A DNA stretch of 64,000 nucleotides from Chalara sp. BL73 (Eukaryota; Ascomycota; Leotiomycetes; Helotiales): the NCBI GenBank assembly GCA_918026815.1, contig CAKJVC010000006.1, positions 1,488,001-1,552,000 on the forward strand, written 5' to 3'. The position numbers and the translations under genes were made by a program. A model generated the notes under the pieces. It was not told the DNA's origin. It did no database searches and worked only from the letters and a program-made list of their open reading frames with translations. Of the stretch, positions 33,311 to 44,018 are shown piece after piece; positions within the stretch are counted from its first letter, which is position 1; each line of letters begins with the position of its first letter.

Positions 33311-34652
33311 GTTTGTCGGACACTTATAAACACTGTGTGGAAGGTTATGGGGAAGGATACGCCAGAAGTCACAACCAGAGCCATTTATATAGTAGCCATC
33401 TTGAGTCTGTTAGGATTCTGCCTCGCAGTATCTGCAACAGAGCTGGTGACCTGAACTTAGATATTCCGGAGTGAAAGGAACAATTATGGCTTTATGGCTT
33501 GTGAGGAGCTCGAGGGCTAATCAATGACAAAAGCCAACGTGGCAGAAATGTCTCGCTCAGTTCCCGTTTCGGACAGAACTTCGCTTGTGGCTTATCTAGT
33601 GCAGGGTGATAACAGGGCGAGCAATCAGAAATTCAACCGACTTTTTTGTGGATGAACTATATTTTGTCGGTGTGATAGATAAGGATAGCTGGGCGAGGTT
33701 TGGCTTGTGGCCTAAAGAAATATGAGCAAGAAAAGAGACCTGGCTGAATTATAATGCTACTAGAATGGAGAAAGCCGAAGCCACTTCACTTTCTGCATGT
33801 TTGCGAACTGTCACAATTAGGCGCATGAGGTTACGAAGAGCAGTAGAAGAGAACGAGTCTATAAACTCATCATCGATTCATTACTTTTTCATCTCGTCTT
33901 ATCGTTGCGTTGTGAAAGCACTGTTTGCTTCCCCTGGTATAATCGTTTACCCCTGCCTGCCTAATAGTAGTTACGACAAAAATAGAATGAGAACCGTGCG
34001 GTGCTGTGGGGGAGTCGCTTAGACGAACCCCATTACCCCAGAAAAATCAACCTTGGCCAGCAGCTAACGCATCTACAGTACTAGCCCAAAGGCATTTGCG
34101 GAACACCAAAATCAATTCCGACACTTACTAACAATTTTATTTCAAAAGAAAAAACTGTACAACCACTTATTCAATTAATTTGATTTTGATTGCAAATAAA
34201 GAATAAATAAAGTTAATTTATGCGTTTTATTTTTGAATTTCTTAGTATTATATGCTACTTTTTTGCGAGCGTGAGCCTCAGGTCGAGGAAGAGGCAAACA
34301 AGCCCGAGCGGGCGATCAATGAGGTTTGAAAGCCTCAGAAGAACGGAACTTGCCTGTTCTTGGCCTTCCGTCTTCCCTTCCCCTCCTACTTGAGTTGATC
34401 CAAGATCGCGATTGCTTTTTGAGCCTGATCAGGCTGATGGAACTCTACTCCCTACTCCTGCAATAACCGTCAAAAGGGGCAAATCCATACGACTAAATAG
34501 AGAACCCTGCACCCGACTCGCTCTTGACTTGAGAACACCGGGATTCAACGGTAAGACTAACGAGCGGGGCAGGGAGCATCATTTTGCTGCTCGCTAAACG
34601 CCCCCGCCCCGCCCCCAGATCTTTGCTATTGCCAGCATATTCCGCAGCTGAG
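33311..34652. other. Intergenic, A/T-rich in 34120-34260
   Basis: Probably contains the promoters of the two divergent genes on either side. No RNA gene or repeat recognised. Confidence 0.4.
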
Positions 34653-37073
34653 ATGGTCCCCAACATTGACCACAATCAGGGACATAGAAAAGATTGGATG
34701 AACGCACCGAGATGGTACATGCGGTGGCAACAAGTGGAGGAGAGTGGTCAACGGCATTTGTGTGCGACATGTCAAAGGATCAACTTTGTACTCCTCTTTC
34801 GACCAACGATGCCGCCAGTATACCCAACAAAACGGGAAGACTACATTGCTCTTGGGTCCCTGGTGGATATATTTCGGAAGACATACTGCAGCTTTTGTCG
34901 CCTGGTCAGGCAAATCTTTGTCATCGATGCGAAATCAAAGATGCCGAAACACCTAGGCCAGGATGCGTCGATGGAGCACCTTATGCGCCTACTCATGCCA
35001 TATCTACTCGGGAGCATCTACCTCAACCCGTTCTTATTTGATAGGTTTCCCAGGCTTTACCTTTGCCACGCCAGTAACCTCAGACTAGTTGCCGCGGCCC
35101 CATGCAGTACTGTCGACTTGAATAAATCCACTGAGATACCACAGCGTAGCTTAGGAATTCGGCTGGTGGATAGATATCCAGGTTTTGGGCGAGTTGTATT
35201 GCGGGACCGCATCGATTTCGCGTGGGTAAAGGAAACCCTTAGGCTCTGCGATGCTAAGTCGCCGAAGAGGGAGAGGACACACGACTTTACTCTCCGGGCA
35301 ATCGATGTGGATGAGTTTTGTCTTGTTGATGTAGGTGCTGCTGCGAGATATGCCACGTTAAGTTACACGTGGGGCAAGGACACCATGCAGCTGAAACTTA
35401 CACAAAAGAATGAAACCTACTTCCGGAGACCGGGAAGCTTGTATCACAATCTTGGACTCATACCAAGGACGATCCAAGACGCCATCCACCTGACGAGAAA
35501 GATTGGAGAGAAGCTTCTCTGGGTGGATAGTCTTTGCATTCGGCAAGACGACCCCGTAGACCGGGAGCAGCAGATAGCCGCGATGGGACTCATCTACAAG
35601 TCATCCATACTCTCTATCCAAGCTGCATGCGGGGATGATGCGAATTACGGCCTACCGGGCGTGTTCCCTGGCACCCGCGAGATTGAACAAGTGATCGAAC
35701 GCGTTGGCTCCATATTGATTTCGAACATGCTCCCGTCTCAATCAGAAGTAGTCCTACCTTCCAAATGGAATAGTCGGGCCTGGACATTCCAAGAAAAGGG
35801 CCTAGCACGCCGAAAACTTCTGATTACTGATCGAGTAGTGTTCTACTGGTGCTGGCATAACGATTCGCCCGAAGATGAACACTGTTCTCATTTGAGCTGG
35901 CCCGAGGGTGAAGACGAGCCTGAGGGCTCTTTCTTCTACGCTGGTCCGCACGATCGCTTGAGCCATTACGAGGACAGTCGTGATACGAACCTTGATATGT
36001 ACGCATACATGATTTCCGAATATTCAAATCGTGATTTAAGTCACCAGGAAGACGCAGCGCACGCCATGAGGGGTATGAGCAGCATAATCAAGTCACACTT
36101 CCGGGGACGCTTGTTATGGGGCTTGCCGGAGACGGAGTTTGACGCTGCATTGCTGTGGTCCCCAATCGGGGCAAGCACCCAACGTCGAAACAAGACGACA
36201 GGTTTTCATTTGTTTCCAAGCTGGAGCTGGTTGGGTTGGATCGGGCACGCAGCATATCCTTGGGTCATTGGGAGGATGTTTGCCTTTTCTACTCTGCATT
36301 CTCCGCTCCTTTGGGTGGATATGGAGAAAAATGTGTCTTTTAGGTCGGAGAGCATGAGAACCAGGTCCCGTTCAGCTGCTGAAGTTGAGAAAAAATGGGC
36401 GAAATTGGAAGGAAAATGGGGCTATCTCGAGAAAGGAAACCCTAACTCTGAGCCGTGCTTCCAGCCGATAGAGTTTATGGACCCGCGGCCTTTTTCGTAT
36501 CGATCCAGCGGCCATTCCTATTTGAAATTTAGCTCCTGGGTCGCCGATTTCCTTCTTGCGGGAAATATTTGCGAGCACCGTGAGCGGTATAACATCGTCC
36601 ACAAATTATATTACGTCCAGTTGCTGGATAACAGCGGGTGCGGCGTTGGATACATTGATACACCGGGGCCGGAGTTTGTGGAGCCCGACTTTCGTGTGAA
36701 GCTCGGTACAAAGCAAGAGTTCGTAGTGCTGTCTCGAGCTTCTTTGGATCCGTGGACGAAAGAGGCACCAGGGCCATTGCCAACCCTTGGTCTGGGATCA
36801 GAGAGCGGGGTGGGCGGAGAGAGGGCAAGAGGATATGGTCCAGTGGGGAAAAAAAGGGTAGGAGCGTTTGAAGAAATGGAAGGAGGGCGGATTGAAGAAA
36901 TGTCAAAGTTTGATACAAAGGCATACGACCGGACGAAGCCATGGTGCCTCTTCAATGTTATGATGATTAGGCGGGAGTATAAGGGGCTGGCGCTCAGAGT
37001 CGCGATTGGGAGAATCCATATTGACGCCTTCATTCGGGCGCAGCCGGTGATAAAGACCGTTGTCCTTCTGTAA
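34653..37073 (+). CDS. Large single-exon HET-domain protein
   Basis: One uninterrupted frame of 806 residues from the ATG at 34653. It has an N-terminal Cys-rich leader (HLCATCQRINF, YCSFCRLVRQI), then the HET domain at about 245-400: YATLSYTWGKD, EKLLWVDSLCIRQDD, IYKSSILSIQAA, SRAWTFQEKGLARRKLLI. A PSWSWLGW motif follows further down. Long C-terminal extension of unknown role. Expected to act in incompatibility-type cell death. The frame is open 69 nt further upstream but without an ATG. Confidence 0.88.
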   Translation: MVPNIDHNQGHRKDWMNAPRWYMRWQQVEESGQRHLCATCQRINFVLLFRPTMPPVYPTKREDYIALGSLVDIFRKTYCSFCRLVRQIFVIDAKSKMPKHLGQDASMEHLMRLLMPYLLGSIYLNPFLFDRFPRLYLCHASNLRLVAAAPCSTVDLNKSTEIPQRSLGIRLVDRYPGFGRVVLRDRIDFAWVKETLRLCDAKSPKRERTHDFTLRAIDVDEFCLVDVGAAARYATLSYTWGKDTMQLKLTQKNETYFRRPGSLYHNLGLIPRTIQDAIHLTRKIGEKLLWVDSLCIRQDDPVDREQQIAAMGLIYKSSILSIQAACGDDANYGLPGVFPGTREIEQVIERVGSILISNMLPSQSEVVLPSKWNSRAWTFQEKGLARRKLLITDRVVFYWCWHNDSPEDEHCSHLSWPEGEDEPEGSFFYAGPHDRLSHYEDSRDTNLDMYAYMISEYSNRDLSHQEDAAHAMRGMSSIIKSHFRGRLLWGLPETEFDAALLWSPIGASTQRRNKTTGFHLFPSWSWLGWIGHAAYPWVIGRMFAFSTLHSPLLWVDMEKNVSFRSESMRTRSRSAAEVEKKWAKLEGKWGYLEKGNPNSEPCFQPIEFMDPRPFSYRSSGHSYLKFSSWVADFLLAGNICEHRERYNIVHKLYYVQLLDNSGCGVGYIDTPGPEFVEPDFRVKLGTKQEFVVLSRASLDPWTKEAPGPLPTLGLGSESGVGGERARGYGPVGKKRVGAFEEMEGGRIEEMSKFDTKAYDRTKPWCLFNVMMIRREYKGLALRVAIGRIHIDAFIRAQPVIKTVVLL

Positions 37074-37930
37074 CAGTGAACATGTATGTAGCAGCGTTGG
37101 GTATTGTACTGGCGTTATGGAGTATAAGGCTCATTATACCGTAAAGGAGTATCTAGCCTTGGGGTATATTTGCGAACTATAGTTAACACAGATCAGGCCG
37201 CAAGAGGCTGCTTGCCACGAATCCATTGTGAAAAGCCGCATGGAGTATCTTCCCCAATTTCAAGAATCGGATTCTCTCTCTAGTGAATGCATCCAATAAG
37301 AAAAGAACAGTCGTAGATTTGTCTAAATAGCATATTCTAAGTTTGACGTTGAATAGCGCTAAGCCGCGGCCCGAATCCGACGGCTTGACACCCAACACCC
37401 CGTTCGAGCACAAGCAGGTGCAGTCCAAGGATCCTCCATCCCGACCCGAAAAACCCGTTTCCGTGCACGCTTGGCAAGCAGGCTTCTCTTTATCCCTCCC
37501 TCGGAACAGCTCGGTATGCTGGCATTGCCCCCCCTGGTTTGTAGCAGACATCACGAAGGCGAGTAGAAGCCCCGGGCCCGCACATGCCAAAGAAAGCACG
37601 AAGCAGAGCCGAAAGCGTTGTTTGTATTATTATTAGTATTATTATTACTATTGGGTTTTTTATGTTTTTTTTTCTTTTGCAAAAGTAAACGTATCCCAGG
37701 TTCATAGAGGACACCGCATACAGGTGTTCAGTCATCGCCCTCCTCTTTTGCCATTGCAGCCACCTAATTAGATTGCTACGCTCTAGCCTATAATTTATGC
37801 ATCTACACACATAAAATAACGGGACTCCTAACGTAGTCACCTATCTTGCACCTGTAGAATAGTGCATTGGACGTCAATGCAGTATAGCGATATTATATGA
37901 TTATCCTAGAATAGAAAGAAAAAGAAATTA
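37074..37930. other. Intergenic; Cys-rich minus-strand frame of doubtful status
   Basis: 37599-37183 (minus) is open and Cys-rich, but its first ATG lies inside the stretch and no signal peptide precedes it; it overlaps another open frame. 37618-37645 is a TTA microsatellite. Confidence 0.35.
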
Positions 37931-37935
37931 ACATG

Positions 37936-39013
37936 TTATATATGCTTTGGCCATTTCTTACCAGTGAGATATTCTCCCTGACAGTGTTCTGATACAAATA
38001 AAGCATCCTCTTTCTTACTATCAGGCAAGAATGCTACTGGGATAGCCCTAACCCAATGGCCCTCAAGACAGTGAAGGAGATGTATCTGGAGGAACTAATG
38101 GACTTGGTCGTTGTCGCGAAGCTGAGCACCACTCTTCTGACGATGCTGAATCCAATGGAGACATGCATGCTGGAGCTCTGATGGGAGGCGTCGTTCTACT
38201 CGGCTGCTGTCAACGTCAGTCACAAGTATACCGGGTGCGCCAAGGCCACACATGTCCTGCTTCGGAAAAGTTGACATAAGCCGTATACAGTCCTCGGCTA
38301 GTATCAGATGTACCTGGCTCTCCTCCGCCCAGAGATTTGGTTCCTGGCACCTGTTGCTATTCAGGAGGAAGTCCCGAAACGAAGGATGACAGAGACAAAG
38401 GGTTGGGTTTTGTCCTTTGAAGCATTCAGGATGGAGTGCAGATCCTCTACTGCTTATCCAAGTCCTCCTTGGGAACACATAATAGACCGTTCAGGGAGTA
38501 TGCAGAAAGCGTCGCAAAGAAAATAACGATACTTCCTAGCACGTGCCTCAGCATACGATATGACTCGGCTTTCTCCTCCGCCGTGTATTCGGGAGGGACA
38601 GAATGTATGATGACAGTAGTGTAGATCTCGTTGAGGCGCTTTTCTGATACTACTGCGGTGGTAGTTCTGCCATCACTCTTAAGGATTGTATCGAGTTTTC
38701 GAGCTGCATGTCGTTTTCCTTTACGGATAAATCGTCAGGCAGTTGCAGCCCAAATGAACCCACTTGGCCGCGGGACATCCACTCGTATGATTACAGCAAC
38801 TCCCTCGCTGACTCCCTGAGCCAGTGATCTTAAAAATGTTGCTACCATGCACTTACTCCATCTTGGATGTCTCTTCATTCCGAAAATACTTGCACGGATT
38901 CGAGATGTACTGCCGGGAAGGCGAAATGCACGCTGTGATACAAGCTCGAGATAAGGTGGCCAAGCAGGTTCGAGAATGCCCGGAGCTGGTCGAATGAGTT
39001 TAAGGAAGTCCAT
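37936..39013 (-). pseudogene. Decayed NACHT-WD40 NLR
   Basis: Read on the minus strand, successive pieces in different frames match one NLR. They are FIWAATACRFIRKG, RLNEIYTTVIIHSVPPEYTA, ESYRMLRHVLGSIVIFF, LLCVPKEDL, LCHPSFRDFLLNSNRC..(38478-38095), then after a stop a WD40-like unit LEGHWVRAIPVAFLPDS (to 37936). This is the order of the region behind a fungal NACHT domain into its WD repeats. At least three frameshifts or stops interrupt it. The P-loop part is absent. Confidence 0.75.
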
Positions 39014-39084
39014 TCTAAGCTAATGTTTCCCGTATACAATTTCTCAAATTCCCATTCACCACTACGAGCACACGAAGGGCCTAA

Positions 39085-40782
39085 CTAGCTTCCATATACC
39101 CCAATTATATTTATAACGTCCTTCTCTACCACTTTTAATCTGTTTTCTAAAGTCTCTCTTCGTTCAAACCCAATGGCTTCCGAAAATATAGTCACTTCCT
39201 CATGTTTATCAATATGCACAATTACCCTCCTCTGACCAGAGATAAGCCGTCTTTTTATGGCCACGCTAACACACCACGGCTGCCGGGGGTGTTGCCAATT
39301 GATTCGATCGGTGGCCAGATTCCAATTTTTCGGAAATGACGATAGAGAAACGAAGGAGCTAAATATATCTTGGAGTGATTCTGTTGGGCGAAGTATATCG
39401 ACGATTGCAGCGAGAGTATTTTTCTTCTCGAGCAGAGCCACAAAGAATCTGTCCTCGCTGTTCTTACACATGAACCCCAGTATGCCAATCAGGTTACCGA
39501 AGAACAGGCGAAGAGAGGTGATTTTTTTATCTGTTTGGATCCACTTACGAGGATAGACTTCGAAAATATAGGCATGTTCTTTTTCTATTCCCTTTTTATC
39601 GATCAGGAAATTCCAGTATTGGCTCTCGGAACGGGAATTACGTGGCTTGTCTTCGTCCATATAGATTGAAATTTTGGACAGCTCTTTTCGCTCTTTACTG
39701 TTGATTGTTGCCAGCTGATCATTGTATGACGCTAAAGAGCCCCCGTAATTATGTACTCTTGTGAATCTATCTTCAGATTTGTTGCGTACCAAGATGCATA
39801 GGAGGTCGTCCGGTTGCCCTTTGTCTTTACAATCTAAAACCGCCAAGGATACCGTTCCTGAGGAGCTCGCCTTGGAAGCGTCCAAAGGCTTCAAAGGTAT
39901 TTGTAGATGTATTCCTTTGTTCGTTATGGTGAAGGGTGGTGTATCGTTATGTGTGGATCGGATAATTGTGCCGCAGTCGGCAAATGCCGCGGGAGACTGT
40001 GCAAGGAATCCATCCTGAGCATGTGGAAAAGGAGGTGATTTCCAAGCAAATATGGAATGGTCGTTTGACTTCTTCATGATTTCTTCTTGAAGCCTTAGAA
40101 AAGCACGATCTGCCTCTCCGTAGAGCATCGGCATGTTGATAGCAAATATTCCCATCAGGCAGTAAGCTATATCCTCTGCTCGGGTAGTCTTGCGCTTAGA
40201 CGCCCATGACATTCTTTGAGCAACGCTGAAATCTTCGAGGTTGGCGTCTGAAAGAGCAGCAACATGGATTCCTGTGGTTTGCGATATTGTTTCCGAAAGG
40301 CTGCACTTAGTACCGATATCTTGCCAGTTGGCGTCGAAGAAGATAATATCAGAAGGAGCTATCAGTTCCTGGAGAGTCCAACCCCTCGTAAACCATCTAC
40401 TATTCGAAATAGCAGAGGCTAAAGTTTGAGGATCCGTATTCGAGTATACATCTGCCAAATAAACGTAGCAGGTTTCGGCCTCTTCGTACCATTTGTACAT
40501 AGAATTAATGGCCTCAGAAAGTTCCGAGCTACTCGTCTTGTCAATGCAGCAAGTATCAATCCAAACGTACTCGAATCCGTTCGCGGCGGCAACCTCACAA
40601 CAGCGCTTGATCTTATCATATCCTAATTTCTCGCTGCATATCCCCTTCCCCGATTGCATTTCATGGAATGAGACCTCGCCGTTTCCCCATGTATGCGAAA
40701 GGATGGCATAAGGGGGAATATCGTCGCCGAAGTGCTCAGTGAGACTAAACTCGCAGTCATTGTTGCATTTTAAAAGACGCAT
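39085..40782 (-). CDS. HET-domain protein (NLR N-terminal subfamily)
   Basis: A single 565-residue frame starting MRLLKCNNDCEFSLTEHFG. Residues about 20-230 are the HET domain of the class that also forms the N-terminus of HET-NACHT-WD40 proteins: YAILSHTWG, the FEYVWIDTCCIDK block, SMYKWYEEAETCYVYLADV, SRWFTRGWTLQELIAPSDI, then MSWASKRKTTRAEDIAYCLM and MPMLYGE. A C-terminal 300 residues of DUF8212-like type follow. It is complete with its own stop and lies 72 bp upstream, on the same strand, of the decayed NLR at 37936-39013. Confidence 0.9.
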   Translation of the reverse strand: MRLLKCNNDCEFSLTEHFGDDIPPYAILSHTWGNGEVSFHEMQSGKGICSEKLGYDKIKRCCEVAAANGFEYVWIDTCCIDKTSSSELSEAINSMYKWYEEAETCYVYLADVYSNTDPQTLASAISNSRWFTRGWTLQELIAPSDIIFFDANWQDIGTKCSLSETISQTTGIHVAALSDANLEDFSVAQRMSWASKRKTTRAEDIAYCLMGIFAINMPMLYGEADRAFLRLQEEIMKKSNDHSIFAWKSPPFPHAQDGFLAQSPAAFADCGTIIRSTHNDTPPFTITNKGIHLQIPLKPLDASKASSSGTVSLAVLDCKDKGQPDDLLCILVRNKSEDRFTRVHNYGGSLASYNDQLATINSKERKELSKISIYMDEDKPRNSRSESQYWNFLIDKKGIEKEHAYIFEVYPRKWIQTDKKITSLRLFFGNLIGILGFMCKNSEDRFFVALLEKKNTLAAIVDILRPTESLQDIFSSFVSLSSFPKNWNLATDRINWQHPRQPWCVSVAIKRRLISGQRRVIVHIDKHEEVTIFSEAIGFERRETLENRLKVVEKDVINIIGVYGS

Positions 40783-41938
40783 CGCTCAACCAGATTCAAC
40801 AGAGAATATTGAGTCGTCGAGCCAGTATGTATGCAAAGTTATCTGTCGAGTTGAAGTCGAGATTGGATCCAGGCTGGTGTTTGTGTCGACTCAGCTGAAT
40901 AGCAGCCTCGCGGCAACGGCACGGCTGTGCAACGCTGGCCGCTAGAAGAGGTCATGGCTAACTGTCACTACTATTCGAGGCTCATGCGCAACTAGGCTAT
41001 GATTTTAGCTTTGTCGCGACAGAGGGGTATCTCCAATCGAAGGCGGGTTTTGGCAGATATTGGCCATTTTTTGCCCCCGCGTGGGGGGGTACGGTATTGT
41101 ACAACTCGAATTTTTCGGTGCGGCTGAGCTGTCCGCGACATGCAGCCAGCAGCCACAGGCATTCTTATGTAAGGCAAAATAAGCTGTAATTAACTTACTG
41201 TAACCACTATCCACCTCTGCACCAAGTGACATCCTTGATCACTTGATTGGGATGTGGCGACGTCGCATGACGGAGCACTCCCTGGTCACCACAAGGTTGA
41301 CAATATTTCTTTTTTAGCAGCGTGTTGAGACTCGGAAACCCAGATCAAACTGTTCTATGAGTTTGAACGGCGCAAAGAGCTGGTGGTAGTGGTGGTGGTG
41401 TAGGTCGAGAGTCCTATTATACTACGAATTGGCGCCTTCGCAATCAGGGGCGACAGCGACGATGCGATTGTAATTTTCAGAATAACCAGGGTTTGAACTG
41501 TTCAGGAGTGGCCACACAACATGACTTAACACAAAAACACGGGAATTTTCAATAGATTTACAAGTTTAGAATCAATCGAATTTAAAGTACCAATACCTTG
41601 TCTCGTCACGGGGTGCGTCGAGGGATGCACATTACTGTAGTGCGCAAAACGCAAATACGTTGTAAACTGTTAGTTTACAATACTATACATTACAAAATTA
41701 AAACTTACAGCAGCGAGCGCGCCACCAAAAAATTTACTAAATAACAAAATAGGATTAAGTCACCACTTAAAGAACTACGTTTATACTACAATGTTATTTA
41801 TAAACGCCGCAAATAGTTCGACTTGACATCTACCTCCTAGTTACAGTTCTAGTATAAAACATGCGTGAAAATGCAGGCAGAGCATAAAAAGAAGCATTTT
41901 GTTCTCGAGAAGCAACTCTGGCTATTTCAGTCTAAACC
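40783..41938. other. Intergenic
   Basis: No open frame with a recognisable product. A short GGTGGTAGTGGTGGTGGTG tract is at 41380-41400. 41640-41830 is A/T-rich. Confidence 0.45.
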
Positions 41939-43081
41939 TTAGAATGAGACCGTGTCATCCCAAACATACTCGTCGACTGCATGGTAAGTATCCGCCTCGA
42001 AAGTTTCTTCTTCCTGGAAGAACCCATCGTCCGAGTCCTCATCTTCGCTATCGAATCCGATGTGTTTTGTCTTGATCGCTGGCCACTCCATCCCATCCGT
42101 CCACTGTCTGATGTCATGCAGGTGATATGGGCCTCTATCACGCTCTGCAATATCTGCAGAATGGCCTCGCTTCACAACCACCAGTAGCTCCTTCTCTCTC
42201 TGGCCATCGCTCATAAGATGCGCATCTTCCTGTACCCCAAAAGTCTCCAGTATATCCGGCGGAACAACAGTTTGATCCAGAGGACGACTGTTCTTTTCAT
42301 CAAAGGGTGCTCCGATTACCTTGTCCTCGGCTGCTTGGTAGACGGCGACAGTTACTTTGGAATCGGCACCGTCGCGGGAGAGTAAGATTTCCTTCCATGT
42401 ACTGGGCTGAGGTCGACGCCAGTAAGGGTCGGCGTCGAAGAGTTCTTGCTTCCTGAAGCCGAGCATACTTGAGTCTTTAGTGATGTAGTGTAGCTCCCTC
42501 CATCCGCTTCCATGCTGAATTAAACCTCCTAGAATATCATAGTTGATCATGCCACTTGATGAACCAAGAACCGTAAGTGTGTCTAGTCGCAAGCTAGGAA
42601 GCAACTTAAGCGCCCATGCGAGCCTGTAATAAACATCGTCATCCTCGAATGATAGCATCAAAGGGTGTCCTCTGGTGCGGAGATGACGTATTTGTGACAG
42701 TGTGGTCGAGGGAATAGAGGAGAGCTTATCGAGAAGGTATTCGATTCTTTCAAAGTTGAAGAGGAGCAGTCCCAACCAGAGAGATTTAGTTTCTTCGAAG
42801 ATTTGACGGCAAACGCGGAGCAGAGCCAGGGAATGCGCTGCGGGCTTTATTCTTTTGTGCTTGATTCGACCGGTAGACCTATTACCAAATGTGACCCGAG
42901 TTGACATAAATAGGAAATTGTACACCTCGCTGCGAAGCTCTGGAGGAAGCTGGAGAAGTCGACAGTCTGGTTGCGGGGTAAATGTAAATGCTGGACCATT
43001 AGCATTTCCCGTCTCCGACTCGCTTGCCATCTTCTTGTTCTTGTTCTTATTATTATTTTTGTTTTTCTTTTTGGAAGGCAT
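41939..43081 (-). CDS. F-box-like / DUF7730-type protein
   Basis: A 380-residue frame from the ATG at 43081. The N-terminal 25 residues are a Lys/Asn low-complexity run. About residue 45 onward reads LLQLPPELRSEVYNFLF, the motif that opens the DUF7730/F-box-like family, with ALLRVCRQIFEE further on. The C-terminus is acidic (DSEDEDSDDGFF). Function unknown; family members are guessed to be ubiquitin-ligase adaptors or nuclear proteins. The frame is open further upstream, with another ATG at 43186 (MSHCPSP..), but MPSKKK fits the family start better. Confidence 0.75.
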   Translation of the reverse strand: MPSKKKNKNNNKNKNKKMASESETGNANGPAFTFTPQPDCRLLQLPPELRSEVYNFLFMSTRVTFGNRSTGRIKHKRIKPAAHSLALLRVCRQIFEETKSLWLGLLLFNFERIEYLLDKLSSIPSTTLSQIRHLRTRGHPLMLSFEDDDVYYRLAWALKLLPSLRLDTLTVLGSSSGMINYDILGGLIQHGSGWRELHYITKDSSMLGFRKQELFDADPYWRRPQPSTWKEILLSRDGADSKVTVAVYQAAEDKVIGAPFDEKNSRPLDQTVVPPDILETFGVQEDAHLMSDGQREKELLVVVKRGHSADIAERDRGPYHLHDIRQWTDGMEWPAIKTKHIGFDSEDEDSDDGFFQEEETFEADTYHAVDEYVWDDTVSF

Positions 43082-44018
43082 GGTGGCGTAGGTAATGGAC
43101 GCGTGCAATTTTCTAGATGTCCGTTGTAGAAGAATCGTTGTGGGTGTGTCGTGTGGAAAAAAAGCTGGTGATGGACAATGCGACATTCGTCCCGCGAAAG
43201 TGGTGGCGGGGCTATACACACACACACCTTGCCTGATACCACTTTCTCGCGAGCTCCTAATGCCGTTTAGTTGTTTGCAAGAACTTAATTTTGCTATTAC
43301 TTAAAATACACAAAAAGCTTTTAAAAAAAGTATATTAAAACTACCAATTCACTAATACTAGCTAGTACAGTTTTTGTAAAATACTTAGTGCTTATACAAT
43401 TTCCTTTTTACTTTTAAGAACTTGTACACATTCAGAACTACAGTATTGTTGCTGTTATTGGACTCGCGAAGCTCAAAAAAAGGCCGGCCTGAGCAGCCGT
43501 GCTACATCGTCCTCGACTGATACAGCACGTTAAAAGAAATAATAATAATAACCTGAACACCCCCACCAAACAATTTTCAAACCGAGCACTTACAATTGAC
43601 CAGGATGCCCCGCAACATCATCAAAAAGGAAGATGTCGCAGAACTAGTCTCCCAAATTACTCAGGCGTCATTGATGCCCTCGACGCATCCTACGCGAAAA
43701 AGCGCGAGTGATTTAATTAAAACTAATAAGCTAAACAAGATAATTTTAACACTAATTATTGTTCTGGAATCACCTACTGTAGGAAGTAGGGGTTTTACGG
43801 ATCCACATACGACCCACCGGGTCACGTGGTCCGCACAACCCCCATTTTGTAGAATCTAGAGTAGAACCTAATACAACAACAATCATTTACCATATCCATC
43901 AAGAGCAAGAGCGCGGCCTACAAAGTAGAGCTGCGCCTTTTGCCCCGTGGAAGGTAAGCCCCTGATACCAACACCTACTATTGCGTTCTATTGTATAGTT
44001 TGAACGCGGTGAAATGTG
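43082..44018. other. Intergenic with coding-like fragments
   Basis: 43604 onward reads MPRNIIKKEDVAELVSQ and then, one frame over, YSGVIDALDASYAKKRE. 43893-43955 reads TISIKSKSAAYKVELRLLP followed by a GTAAGC..TATAG intron-like gap. These may be broken first exons of the gene that follows or remnants of a duplicate. Confidence 0.35.

Noticed and set aside
37183..37599. Cys-rich possible secreted effector (minus)
   Set aside because: No ATG before the hydrophobic stretch, a stop just upstream, and overlap with another equally open frame.
41981..42187. Plus-strand open frame opposite the F-box-like gene
   Set aside because: Shadow of the real minus-strand gene; no domain.
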